DNA of 64,000 bases from Stratiolaelaps scimitus (GCA_019614645.1 JABWDB010000001.1:27025501-27089500); one strand, 5' to 3'; positions 49,210 through 62,040 are shown, numbered from the stretch's first letter. Notes: generated from the letters alone by a model not told the origin. Numbers and translations are program-made.

Positions 49210-50879
49210 ATGCGATCTACATATGTGTCAGTGTCGACCGTATTCGCCATCGTTCTCGGGATAATTTCCTATGGACTGGAAGTTCGTTGCGCATCACTGC
49301 GAGATAACAACGCCGAAACAATCGAAAAAGGTACTAGTCCTGATCGCCGGCATTTTAGCGGGGATTTTTCTATCTGGATCACTGTACTAATGGGTCATTG
49401 AAGCTTCACAGCCCGGCCTACTTTCGACGAAGCCCGCTAGGCTAGAATCTCAGCATAAAAAATTGCCAAATTTTCTCACCCGTGCTAAGTGTTCACACAT
49501 CGCTGCGGTTGCGTTTGTCAAGCGGCAACCGTTGTTCACTTCTTTCCCGTCATATATTCAACCTTGTCAAAACTGCGCAACAGACAGATGAGAACTACCT
49601 GTATAGTGATACAGAGATAAGCTTCAACCATAGCAAAATAATGGTATAAATGTGGATCCGTTAACAAAGTCAGGTTACAAATGATTAAAGGTCGTTAGCT
49701 TTCAAGCTGTTTTACGCAGACAAAAAAAACCTCTAGTCTCGTACCACTATGCTCGGCCCATGTCAGTGTAAAGCAATTGTTTTGTTGTTTCGAAACACTT
49801 CGAATATTCTGCAATTTCCAGATGATCGGAGCACCCACAAAGTTAATCCCCTATATATTCCCATCTCCTTAATGTGAGAACAATTCACTGGTGGCTACAT
49901 TGTTGATCATGTCTAATTGTTATTATTGTATATTTCTTGTCACATTGCAGTTGGGCGCGTGGGTCATGTTCTGGCAGGGCAAATCGTCGCTTTCAGTTCC
50001 CTGATGGCACAAGCAAACATCACCGATATGTGCTCTGCACTTGTTGTTTTCGGTTCGCCCCGCTACTGTGACTGCTTTCAGTGTCTCAGCAAAGAAGTCG
50101 ACTTTCGCGAGAAGTATTGCAAGTAAGTATTCATATGTGTGTCAGTTAGTAGTAGTGGTAGTCAACCTGTTCTTCTTCGTAAGCAATTGTTCACCGAAAT
50201 GGTATTTCGGAGAGGATTCTCTTGCGAACTAAAATTTCCGTTGAATTTTCGGGTGTTCTTCTATATATATATATATAACTAAAATGTGAGCCACGAACAT
50301 ACATCTCTAACACGGACGTGCCTGCCGAGGAATCGCCTTTCAAATGGTAGCTCTGATACCTATGTTTTTACTTTCTTCTGCCTCCTTGCTGGTTACAGAT
50401 TCGGCGAGTTGGTTCGATCAAGTGAGGTCGTTCGCCAGATCCATTCAGAAGTAATGCTTATCTCTGGAGGTGAGTAAAATCTCGTATTGTGCTGGTGGTG
50501 ACGTTCGGGTCTTGCCTAACCTTACAGTGAAATCCTCCTTGTGGAATTACACAGCGCGTCTACTATGAGCTATACAAACTGTTCGGTCTTGTTAAGATCA
50601 CTTTCAGTTTGTTCGGTGAATTCGTGGCTTTACTCACTCTGAAGTTCACATTTTGAAATTGCAGTTGATTACCTGTCGAGATTTCTAGCGGACGATTTCT
50701 ACAGTGCGTACTGCGATGTTGAGCGATGTCCATCTATACCACAGCGATGCTGTACTCCGTTCAAAGAAAAGGCACCCAGAGATGCCCGAGGATGTCCTAT
50801 ATGTCTTCCTGTGGACGAACGTTTCAGCACAAAATGCCTTTTCTCACCTGACGACAAGAAGAAGAAGAAACGAAGTTGA
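49210..50879 (+). CDS. Secreted 12-cysteine protein, 192 residues, four exons, family unknown
   Basis: Exons 49210-49330, 49951-50122, 50399-50469 and 50665-50879 join in frame (phases 1, 2, 1) at GT-AG introns to exactly 192 codons plus stop. Donors are GTACTA, GTAAGT and GTGAGT, and acceptors are ATTGCAG, GTTACAG and ATTGCAG. The N-terminus MRSTYVSVSTVFAIVLGII reads as a signal peptide with likely cleavage near residue 28. The mature part has cysteines at about 68, 80, 82, 85, 97, 138, 143, 150, 151, 165, 168 and 179, including CDCFQC and a CC pair. An even number fits six disulfides. There is one N-glycosylation site (NIT, about 63-65). The C-terminus ends in a DDKKKKKRS tail, which could bind polyanions. 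I do not recognise the fold. There is no membrane anchor, so an extracellular or haemolymph protein is inferred. Confidence 0.75.
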
Positions 50880-51148
50880 CTTGTCTAAATATCCGTGCGG
50901 GTCATTTGCTGTATGATGACACACGTTATATAAAACTAGAAAGGAATTTAATGTAATTCAAGTGTACGGCTAAGTCAAAAATCACCAGAGATATGCGTGG
51001 ACGGACGGCAACAGAAGCTTGGCTACTTATGTACGTCTTTCTGCAGTACAAATACCTAGGTCACGATTGCTGGCGGCGGTTCTGCATCGGCGACGAGGAT
51101 CAGAGCTGACTCGAAGTTCGGCCGGCAGACCGAATGATGACCGGCAGA

Positions 51149-51187
51149 CCCCTCAAAATTCTAACAATGAGTTAGGATTTTGAGGGG
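51149..51187. repeat. Short hairpin (17-bp stem, 5-base loop)
   Basis: CCCCTCAAAATTCTAAC (51149-51165) is followed by AATGA and then GTTAGGATTTTGAGGGG. Sixteen of 17 positions pair by Watson-Crick rules and the other is a G-T pair. It could be a transcript hairpin, a relic of an element end or a palindrome of no function. Confidence 0.7.
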
Positions 51188-52671
51188 TTCGGATCCGAAC
51201 CAGTATGGAACCTACCATACGGGGTGGCCGCGTACTGACACCTTAATGTAGATCGTCCCCCCTGGCGAATCATCACATGGCAAAATACCTTCTTGAAACG
51301 TAATCTAAATGTAAATACTGTACAGAAACACAGTGAGGTCACCCTCACTCAACACCTCAGTAGATCTTCGATGACATATTTGAACCTTCCGCATTCGAAC
51401 TGATTCTAGTGTTCTCTGTCCCTGGTGACAGCATCGATATAGTTCACCTGATGTCACGATGTCGCAAGAGATACGAGATTGAAGAGAACCCACTCATTGA
51501 GTCGTTGTCCATTTCACCAACTATTGGACACACGATTTGCCCCAAACCAACGATTGGCCTTATAACGAACACGCTGCAAGGTATCACTCATTCGAGTCCG
51601 CCGTTTTCAGCAGTTCTCTGTTGTATCAGTTATCAGCTAGCGTGTGTGGTTACACATCGCACTAATACACATCTCTACTCAGCGTTTGTGTCAGTGAGAA
51701 ACCTGTGCGAAGGGGAGATGACGAGACCATGTCTAGTGTTTAACTTTGATTCACCTCGCTGCATGTTCACCTATGCGTTCATTAACAGTACAAAAAATAG
51801 CTTGATATAGGTTCATAGATTTTGCTGTGATACTTTCCGTATGTATGAATCTATTTTATTGTCATCTCTGTTGCTTATAAGGATATATATATATATATAT
51901 ATAAATATATGACCACTTGACAGAGCACAACGATATTTTGCTAACACTTGATTTCAAGGATAAAATGAATGTGATAAGTAAGATACCGAATTATGAATGT
52001 CAGAATAATAAAAAACATTGCGTCGCGCGGTTTTCAAGATATGTTCGTGCTCCAGCTGTTTGACGGCTAACTTTGTTGCTCAAGAGACGAAAAGCATAAG
52101 CGACAATTTGCCCTTGAACGACAGCACACGGTCGTCCAAAAGCATAACAGACATTAGTTGCTATGCAGCGTTGTGAGTATTCTTAACTTACGACGATGGA
52201 TACTTGAGTATGAAAATAAATACTGGTGTCCGCTACTCTTACGCGCCTGTTTTTTTGCTATGATATTGCGATATATATATATTCATTTCGTTCCGCACAC
52301 ACATAGACGATGTGTAAAGGAACTGCGTGCTCCCTAGTGAGGTACATTTTGCACTGACTTATAGCTGAGACTCTAATACATAGATAGCACCATATAACCG
52401 CTGGCAGGGCATTCGTCATTTGTACTTCGGGACCCGAGACGTGCTTCTAGCTTGAGTTCGGATCTTCTTCCAACGGATCGTGCGTCTTGGGCGTAGTTGT
52501 AGTTGTCTGGGCAGCGAAGAGAAGTTCAAAGGGGATTTTCGAGACAACCACTTTGGGTGAACCATACACTTGGCTTTGTTGATATTAAGCATGCTTGTTG
52601 AATCCTGGAAGACACAGTTGTAGCCTATCACGTTATTACTTTCGCAAAGTGCCAAAATGATTAACGCTAAC

Positions 52672-52675
52672 AAAA
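52672..52675 (-). terminator. Pol III terminator of tRNA-Lys
   Basis: A run of four T on the minus strand lies about nine bases after the discriminator base, the usual spacing for a tRNA gene. Confidence 0.7.
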
Positions 52676-52683
52676 GTAGCCAT

Positions 52684-52756
52684 CGCCCAGACAGGGGCTC
52701 GAACCCTGGACCGTTAGGTTAAAAGCCTAACGCTCTACCGACTGAGCTATCTGGGC
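52684..52756 (-). tRNA. tRNA-Lys (anticodon TTT)
   Basis: The 73-base minus-strand sequence folds into a full cloverleaf: acceptor stem GCCCAGA with TCTGGGC, D arm GCTC/GAGC, anticodon stem TTAGG/CCTAA with loop CTTTTAA, and T arm CAGGG/CCCTG with loop TTCGAGC. The discriminator base is G. The A box (TAGCTCAGTCGG) and B box (GGTTCGAGCCC) are intact, there is no intron, and a TTTT Pol III terminator follows about nine bases downstream (52675-52672). It looks functional. Confidence 0.97.
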
Positions 52757-55700
52757 ACGGCTATGACAGCCTATAGTGCCAAACTATGCATAGACTTCTC
52801 CTGTTAGATACAAGAGGACAAGCACATTAGTCGCTTGTAATTAGACATAGTTGCGTCTTGATAAGGTATTGTTGCAATACCTGTCCTGTCTGATAGGAAA
52901 ACAGCTGAGGGTCAGCTCGAAAAAAAAAAAAAAAAAGGTATTGTTGCAAGCCTCTCTTATGGCGGAGAACGCATTAAGGTGTTCCAGGCTAGTGGTTCCA
53001 CCCCTTCACGAAGCGGAAACTTGGCTTGTGATTTCGTGTTACTGTTTAAGTTCAGCACTAACACACTAAATCGTTCTTAATGGACCGAAAGGCTTGTAAG
53101 CCAAATGGTTAAAAAATGTACCATTTAGACAGATGCTCGACCATTAGGTGCACTTACTGCAGAACTCTGCACATTTCCAGTATATTTTAGATCAACAGGG
53201 TTTAATTAATTAGATCGGTCTACCCTCACCTTAGTGTAAAGGACTCATGGATGAAATATATCCATTGGAAAAAAATACTAAATTCATTTTCGGAATGCCC
53301 AGAGTTTAGATAAATCGGTTATTGGAAGAAGATGAGCATTTGAAGATCCAACCCCTCAGCGACAATTGACCTAATTGAATTCAGAGGTTTATTGTTTTCG
53401 GCTGGGCTATTATATAACAGCCGTCTGTCCGAATTCGTCATCTGAAACTGCCCAATTACCTAGTTGCAACTATAATAAATAACAAATAATGAGTAAATAC
53501 TCTATTTGGGCCATATCCACGTAGCACTGGGCCGTAACTATCTACGGTTATTGCAGTTATGACCTCCTCTGAAAGACATTTCTTCAGCTGACAACTGTTG
53601 AAGTCGGTCCTATACCAAGCAGATTTTATAGAGTGCTTTTTTTATTAGATCAAGGATCTCTTGATTGCCCGTATAAACGAGTAGGAAATAAAGTTTACAT
53701 CAACTATAGTGATGAAGGCACTTAAGAATTTAATTCAGGTAGTTTGGAAAATACCAGAGAGAATCCGATTTTCCAAAAATCTGGGAAAATTTTGGAAAAA
53801 CACGAAAAATATTAGGAGGACAGGCCACAAAATGACCAAAAATGGGGCCTGGTGCACGTGGCGAGAGTTGTTCCCAGCGTCGATAATACGATACGTGCCT
53901 ATGTAGTTAGATTCAAAAATGGTACAAAATCCACCGGTCGGCGCAGTTTCTCAGCCCGCTTGAGGTTGTATAAAAATAATATATGGAATCGAAAAAAGGG
54001 GAAAGACAAGAATACATTTTGCATCCAGATTCTCCAGCGTCCGATCGTTGCGTCATTCTGTCGCAGTTATGAAAGGGCCCTCCAATGATAAAAGCTCAAT
54101 GCCGAATGGACAAACTAATGTAGTGCCAGACAACTATGTAGCGGTCTTCATCCCTTTATCATAATGTTTTTTTTTGCGAGAACTAAAGCACTGTGGAACT
54201 GCAATTCCGAAAATAAACTTCAAATGAATGAATGCATCCCAGTTATAAGGTATATAACACAAATAATCTTTCGAATGACATCTCATTGCAATAATTGGGA
54301 AACAATATATAATATATTCGGATAGAAGTCTACCATTTGTTGTCACCACCAAACAGCGTCTGTCTCGTATAATAAACCAGCTTTAGAGAAAAAATAATGT
54401 CGTACGTATTTGCGGTCATTAGCTGTGACTTGCGCATCAAGATAGTGAGTCTTACGGCATGCGCGCATTGAACCGGCTGGTGACGAGAGAAAAAACTTCA
54501 TAAAACTTCAAGAAAGATTTTGAAATATCCGTGCATAGTATCTATAGAGTGATACATAGAGATTGTGCGCGGTCAGTGATAATGCCAAGATGACGAGTTA
54601 TGCATTAGCAGCTACAACGAAACAACAATCATTCACAGAAAGGATCAAAAATCATATGCTCACAATAAACCACGACCATTCATTGTCCTGCTCTCCTTTT
54701 GCTACTATTTACCTATGTAGGTACCTACCTGGTGGACACCAGCAGAGACGATGGAGCTAACCGGATGAATAGCGTAACATTAGAACAAACCTGAATGAAG
54801 TAATTCGCTAGGTGGAGATAAAATATATGGTTATGGTCAGATGGAAGATATCAGAGCTTGTTGTACTGTATTATTCACTCGAGGATAGAGTTGTGTTGTG
54901 TACTGGCTCCCAGGAGAGGAATTACTACAATATAATGTCTGCTACTTCGAGAAAGTAATAAAAATGTCTAGGCAACTGAACCAAAAAAACCGTAGCTTTC
55001 GCCACTGGGTTCGTTCGTAAATAATTGTCTGGGATGAACACGCGACAGGAGCCATCGATAAACCCAACCACTAAGTATATAGAGCCCATTTGGTGCACAG
55101 CCCATTCAGAGAAGCTACATATTTACCTATATACCACTCTGCCAAATGCAATCTCGTCAAGCCGTTGAAAAGAGTTTATTCGTTCGCATGCACATCTATT
55201 ATACTTCCGTTTTCCAAAGGAAACTTTGCGAGGGTACCAACGCTACAATAATAAATATAATAATTTAGTATAGAGTGGTCTAGCTATGGAGATGGTATGG
55301 CGTGTCGGTTTCGTTCGATGATTATTCGGCCTCGTTTCGATCATTGCCCCAGCGTAGCGAACACTGAAACAACGTCTGTGAACGTCTTAGAACAGCCAAA
55401 CGTTATAGCGCGGGGTTGTGATGAATTCCAGATGTCTGTCTGCACGTCTGTTCCAGATGTTATGCGAAAGCTCACAGCGAACGTTGGCCAGATTGTTGAT
55501 TTCATGATGTGCACCGATAGAAGGAAAGTCTCAGCTGACGGCGGGCTGGTACAGCGATGGCGACCTAATGATTCTGGTAGACAGCACCTATTTTGTACAA
55601 CCGACTCAAGGCGTAACCACTACAAGCTTCAATGCTATTCCTATCATACTTGGGGTTAATGCCATGTGGCCGCTACTATAATGATAGATCAGTATGGAGA

Positions 55701-57597
55701 ACGGCGTCGTGGCGCCATCTAGTACTCCCTGTTTTTCGATGATCCAGATCCGCAGCTGGAACAGGAGCTCCCCTCGACGAAAAGTGACAACCAGGCACGC
55801 TAACGAAGCAGGATTCTGTCCCCAGTGTTCACGGAGGAGAGTTATAGCAGTGTCAACGCACCCTCGCGTACGGCGACGCTATATCTAAAATGGCTATAAA
55901 GAGACCTCGAATGTGCGAGAGAGGGGAGAGATGTTGATAAGTGATGACATTCAGAAAACTATCTCGTTTTTGCTTCCTCTGAAAGATCACTGTTGTTATG
56001 ATGCGGTGCATTCGGCTGAAGTCTTGGATCAAAACAGGTCCCTTAGGGATGGTGGAAATGTGCGCAAAAAGCGTCACTATTATATATAGACAACTGTTTT
56101 GTTGGCATTTTTTCTTTTAATAGAACTTGGAAGTATATACAATTTTACCTAACCAAACAAAGCGCATATTGACATTCAGTATTGTATGCCTCGTAACAAG
56201 ACGTTAGCCAGCGGAGGTTACAGACGCACGCAGGCTAACCTTTCCTGTAAAGTACTATCACTTGAGCAACGAAATGAGATCTATCAAGTCAATAGTGATT
56301 CCTAAATATCAGATTGCACCCATTACCGTGTCTCTTTTGAAGCAATTAGCACAAACATTCTCGGCGCCTCACTCTGATGAACTCAGCCTCCCTCTCACTC
56401 CGGTATCCTCCACAGCTAGCCAGTACTGTAATGCCTCTATGACACCTCCCTTGCATCGCATGACATCCTTTGGACCTTGGCTGATTCATTCGAAGAAAGG
56501 TTCACTTCCACAACTTGCTGCCAACATTCAGTTAGGCTCAACCGTCGGGCTTTCTAATTTAATGGTCAAATCAGCAGCTCTAATTTAATGGTCAAATCTA
56601 TCTTACTCCTTTGATAAGCTACTGTTCAATGCTCGTTAATGATCAAAGGCTATGCAAAAAGTAATAGAAGCTTTCCTAGTCTAATGATCATGTTCCCTCA
56701 AGGCGGCCTTTTCAGTTAGAGTATGCACTATACAATCTATTCCATCACATCTACTACAACGAAGATTTAGTTAACGCTTAAAAACTCTGGACAGTTCGTC
56801 TGCAAAGTCGAGACACAAGTTATTCTCGCTTTGGTGGCCAAATCCATCTTATAATCGTCGTCGTAAAATTCCGAATGTCGACAATCACTTCGAGGCGCAG
56901 AATGCCCTCTACCTGTTGAAGCGCTCTAAATAAAAACTGCGCATAGACCAGCAGTGTATGAGTTCCAGGCGCTCTGCTTTCGGGAATGTTCTGAGACAAC
57001 GAAATATGATTTTTCAGGTACAACATGTAGTCTATACACACATAAGTATAAATTCGCATCGACATACATATGTACATATAGATATTACAGATGTCTTCTT
57101 GGAGACATCCCTTGTTCCGCTAGCTGTACTAGGAATATCTTTATTTCCACAGTCGACATAAGAAAACAGCGTGCGTTCATGAAGTTCTGCGACTGTCGCT
57201 AACATGGATAGTCCCACCTACAATGCACAGGACTGAACCAAAAAATGGAGAACACATAGAAATAGAAATGTCGGTACATCTTTGGTTGTTTGCATTCCCG
57301 TTCTAGGAGCATTTCAAACGTTCGTCGGTTAGGCCCGAGCGTGTACAGCCGATAGTAAGACTGGCGGCACTAGACTCCCCTCAACAAAATGGGCATTTTT
57401 ATATAAGCCGATTTTCCACCGGTCATTTCACCCGTATCCGAAATGAAGCTTACGCAAAGACGCTGTGAGCGTACCAAACGCTAGGAGGAGATAAACGCTG
57501 TTCGAGGATTCTATCGAAGGAAAGCTGTAAGCCGGACGCCGCTTATGAGATTGCGGCAGATTGATTGATTACAAATAGTACCCTATATTATTTTCAG

Positions 57598-58466
57598 GTG
57601 TATGCGTTACGAGTTCACTCATGACTTTATATATCATGATATCCTATGTAGTCAGAACGTCTGGTCGGATTCAGCCTGAAAACTGCGCCTTGGGGCAGCC
57701 TCACGTTATTGTTGCGTCTCGAGATAATTTCGTTGCGACTTCTTCACACTACAACCTGTATCTCTTAACGAACCTTTATGTATTACAACCTACTCGATTC
57801 TACTATTGAACCCTTGACTGTCTTGACCCAACCGTATGACATTGCGACACTTTTAGATCTTTTCTTATTAATATTCAATAAGTACAATGTACGAATGAAC
57901 CGCTGCGACTATCGTTTTCATCGGGTTTCCAGAGATTGGTTGCTGATTTGACTCCGTTGGTTTCTTTGGTCTGACTACACTTTTTCCTATCCACAGCGAT
58001 TTTTGAGAAACGTCGGACCCATATGGAAAATGCTAAGCACTCCTCATGGTCAGTACTTTTCATACCCGATAGAGGAACAGAAACCGAGTTACAGAATATT
58101 TTTAGTAGGGAGAAACTCATTCGTTCAAGCCAACGCTACGAGGCATACAATTATTGGATATATGACAATTTCGTTCGGAAGGGATCCACTCAGGTTCAAT
58201 CTCGTGATTTGCTAAGTCAGACTAATTTATGTCTAACATTAATTCGGATACTCGATCGATAGCAAGCCACTGACACTGGGCATTTCTATTTTTGATACGC
58301 GCAGCTCGGTCTTCCACACACCTTCCGAAGCTGTGGAGAGAAATCTAGGTTTTAATTCACCCGCACCATTTGGTTGCCGTGCGGTTGTTGCTTTGCACGG
58401 AGAGTACTCGAGGCGTTGTCGCTACAGCGCGTCGTCCAAAAGTCGCAAACCGAAGAACAAGAAGGT
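57598..58466 (+). CDS. Possible exons of an unidentified gene (weak)
   Basis: Three acceptor-like sites (TTATTTTCAG before 57598, TCCTATCCACAG before 57997, GATACGCGCAG before 58306) are followed by open frames of about 60, 70 and 53 codons. The middle segment is open in two frames, so the frame cannot be fixed. The last reads through EAVERNLGFNSPAPFG to KPKNKK and a GTAACA donor. Donors of the first two are weak and phases do not all agree, so this may be chance. Confidence 0.15.
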
Positions 58467-60477
58467 AACACGAGTCTGCATATTTCCAATGTGAATATTG
58501 GCGGCAACCACGGCCCACTGCTCCGCCGAGGCGGTTTAGATTCGTTGAAAATCGGCATAGGATCGGAACACCCTCGAAACGACGCGAGGCGGCGGGATAG
58601 CTACGCAGCGTTGCCAGTTGCATGGAATTTCCCTCCGCTGCTCCCCAGTGGCCGATTCCCATTACGTGGCCGCAGTCGCGGACCACGGCCGGCTTACTTC
58701 AAGCTGTGCCTGACACTGACGTTTGCACAGGAGAGAGAGAGATGCACGCAGTTCGCATTGCACTGCGCTCGCGCGTTTTCTCGCGTTTACGCTAGAATCA
58801 TTTCCATCGTCGGGCGGATGAATTTCGAAGGGGTCGGGAAGCGAGGGCTCGGAAGGCCCCTCGCAACTCAAACGTCCGTTTTACCCCAACCGCCAGTTTC
58901 TTTGCCGACATTAGGGACGAGGCGAAATGACGGCCCGGGCAGAGGGCTCTTGTGAACCGGGAAAATAACAGGGAAACAGGGGTCTGGATATTTCGCTGGG
59001 AAGGATAGAAGGCTGTACTTGCTGGTAGTGCTGAGGCGCATCGGTTCCGTCGTGATGATAGTGTTGTTTTCCCTCAGACAGAGGGAAACGTCTTCCTACA
59101 AATATCTCAAGTACAATTTTCCAGCTTGGGAGGAAAGATCTCCTGTGTTCTGTGTCTTGAACACGGACAAAATGACAAACATCATCTATGCCAAGCACTT
59201 ACAGTGGCGATTTGGAGGCGTGTAGTTAGATATTGTGGGCAGGCCTTCAAGTTCTTAAACTTGGTTTATTTTATTTTATTTTACATGCTTTTTGGCATTG
59301 TACATATAAATATAAGTAGGAATTATTCAAACGTGTACATGATCGACTGGAGGTCATCTAGGGGATAGCTAGGGTTTCTCTCGGTCGTGTATCGAATACA
59401 GGATATTTGAAATTATATCACGTCGACCTCTGTCTTCTGGCAGACTGCACCGTAAATTTGGTTTGATAGGATTTTCTCTAGGGTTTCTTGTTAGAATTAT
59501 TCTTGCAAGGCTCCTACTCCAAGGCACAGATACACCCGGTAATGAGAAGTATTGTGGAGCGGTAAGGGCCAATTAGGAATATGTTGCGGAGGTGGAGAAA
59601 TATTCTATAGAAGATTAGAGATTACCATAGGAAGTACTATGCTGTAAGTTAAATTAGGGTGAGCACGTCAAGGCTTAACAAGTTGCACCCTCAACTGATC
59701 TAAATGCGCTCTCAGTCCAAGGCTTTTGGCGGAAGACACACAAATAAAATCAAAGTGTGAGAAAACGTACTTAATTCCACTTCCCATTAGTGTCAGTCCA
59801 TTCGTTAAACATATGAGTAACCACTACAGATAAGATTTGATGAGTCAGTCTCTGTGCCTGATAAGGGACAGATCAGTTCAGTGTACTCGCTGCTATATAG
59901 CACTGCGAACTGCATAGTGTCAAGCTAAAGAGGATTGAGATCGTACACTCTTCTAAATTTCGACTGCGAATATCTCTTCTCGGAGCGTAGACTACGCGTG
60001 AGCGCGCAGATCGTAAATCGTAAAGCAAATTCTGGCGGCCATAAACTCTATGCAGAGTACCCGTTTTCCTTAACAGGTTCGTTCGTTTTGGCTATACTTT
60101 AGCCGAAAAAAAAGAAGAGCAATAAATAACATTGGGTTGCGTCTGCGACGCTCAACGCGGTTGCGACTCCACTTCGAACGCGTTTTCTCGATAGCCATTT
60201 GTGTTCGGGTCATGTTCTGCAATGGAGCGCATTTGGATCGAGAACTCTTCCCAATGTGAACCATGATATGATATGCAACGGAAAGGGTAACTGTGAGCGA
60301 TTTCGTGACACACTTTGTACGTTTGAGTTGCTTGTATTATCGAAAGATGTCCCATTGCCACTGCATTGAGAGCTTGTTGGAACCAACCAGATACCCCGTT
60401 GGAACCTAACATGTAACCACGCATAGAATCAGACGATAAGCAACATTCAGTTTGAGATCAGTATTGGTCAGCGGGTG

Positions 60478-60502
60478 ATTCAAATTCAAATTCAAATTCA
60501 AA
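60478..60502 (-). repeat. Hexanucleotide tail, likely 3' end of a LINE-type element
   Basis: A TTCAAA-type tandem repeat of about four units is followed on the minus-strand 5' side by ATAAACATTTG. On the minus strand this reads as an AATAAA-like motif running into GAATTT repeats, an end structure seen in several non-LTR retrotransposons. No reverse transcriptase frame is visible nearby, so only a 3' stub is suggested. Confidence 0.35.
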
Positions 60503-61961
60503 CAAATGTTTATTGACGGAACTGCTATATACATATATTTGTATGAGTTGTTTTCATGCAAGCGGATTTAGACAGTGCGCAATATGTAGACCTCTGGTTT
60601 TGGAAAGCAGTGTATTGTAGCTTTGTCCGTAGCAAGCTATAAGGGATAAATAACGGACTCTATCGGCCGCGGTCGTTCTTAGCGCTTTTCTTTCCTGCAA
60701 AGTGTTCCATGTGGCAGTTTAACTGAGCACGCTGTCAGGACATAATCGGGGTCAAGTACACAGCTTTACTCAAATTATTGTGATCAACAAATAATAGTGA
60801 GCGATAAAGTACACAGGACATATATATTGGGCAAACTTAGGTTTTGATAAAATGCATTGATGTGTAAGTTACGCTGCGAAACGTTTCATACACGGTAGGT
60901 ATGCACTGAGTAGCAGCTCGGTTACGGCAGAAGCAGGCTTAACATAAAGATAGATCGATCCAATCGATTGGAAACCTGTGCAGTGAATCTTACTTCTGGC
61001 TAGTCCCGTATGTCTAGATCACACCGCGACGATATCAATATACAGTACACTTAAAATACTACAACATCTTTGTGGGTTTTTAGTGAGGCCAGGATAACAC
61101 GCATGAGCATTACATGACGTATACCGTTAACAATAGAATACGGCTACTGCTGCTATTATATACCTATATCTTATTGATAGGTTGTAGACCTTACGATGCG
61201 TCCTGTGAACTATAGAACACCCTCGGTTGGTGACCCCTCCGGGTCAGACCGTGGGAACCAGACTGCCTAGGAGAGAGGGTGTGAGTGCTGACTCTCTGGA
61301 GCGGCTCAATAAAAGCAAGAGCGCGGGTAGCTGGGGTACACTCACTAACTTACTGCTTAGAGGTGAGCGTCCGTTGCTGTCGCTCGTCTTACTATCACTT
61401 ACTGCTGTGTGTTTTTCTTCTGTGTATTAGTTAGATGTAACTTCTTGTACGAGTTTAGAGGTAGCTCGCATAGTCAACGACTGATCTAGCAGTTAGGCAC
61501 AGATTATTTCCAACACTTATATTATACACATATTATTTCTTGAAAAGCTTTTCTGCCTTAGTCTGTAACCCCTCCTATATGGTGATATACATATTTCTGT
61601 GGCGTATAAGTGATGGGTCCAACTATTTACATATACGACTGTAAAATTCATTAGTACATATAAATCAGACGCGAGATGTAAACGTTCTGCTGTTGAATCA
61701 CGACTCCATGCCTGACAATTGACACGCGGTGGTAAGCAGTTAACAATAAACGCTTAGCGCCTCGGGCCGCCACGTTATAGGGTAAAGCGGAAAATCTTTC
61801 CTGGAGAAAATGACACGCGCGAAAACTCCCTCCTAATCAATATGATGGCACGTCGTAAAATTATGACGGTACGGACCTTCTTGCCAGAGGTGGAAATACT
61901 ACAAGTGCTAGGCTTGATAAAGCAGCGCCTTGCAACAAGCTGTTCGAAATGCTGCACCGTC

Positions 61962-62040
61962 AGTGGGGTGCCTTGGACGGCTAAGTCTCTGGCTGTCGAA
62001 ATCCAGAGGCCGCGGGTTCAAGCCCCGTTGCGCGACATAT
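61962..62040 (+). pseudogene. Degenerate tRNA-like sequence
   Basis: A T-arm-like GCGGGTTCAAGCCCCGT and an anticodon-stem-like CTCTGG/CCAGAG with TCGAAAT in the loop region recall tRNA-Ser(CGA). The anticodon loop is three bases too long, the acceptor ends pair poorly and the long variable arm of Ser is missing. It is a tRNA pseudogene or the head of another SINE. Confidence 0.35.

Larger units (their letters stand above)
50880..52683. other. Intergenic region downstream of the secreted-protein gene
   Basis: It contains a strong short hairpin at 51149-51187, an ORF of 133 codons (51409-51810) without a domain, an AT tract near 51881-51905 and A/T-rich sequence. AATAAA-like hexamers near 52001 and 52216 are possible but distant polyadenylation signals. 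Confidence 0.4.

Noticed and set aside
51409..51810. 133-codon plus-strand ORF
   Set aside because: No ATG with good context and no domain; composition looks like random translation of AT-rich DNA.
55297..55659. 120-codon plus-strand ORF with several cysteines
   Set aside because: No signal peptide at its start, no convincing splice sites and no family I recognise; length is within chance.
59126..59368. Plus-strand frame with a CVLC...HHLC arrangement like a LINE C-terminal zinc knuckle
   Set aside because: The His-Cys spacing does not fit and no reverse transcriptase sequence precedes it.
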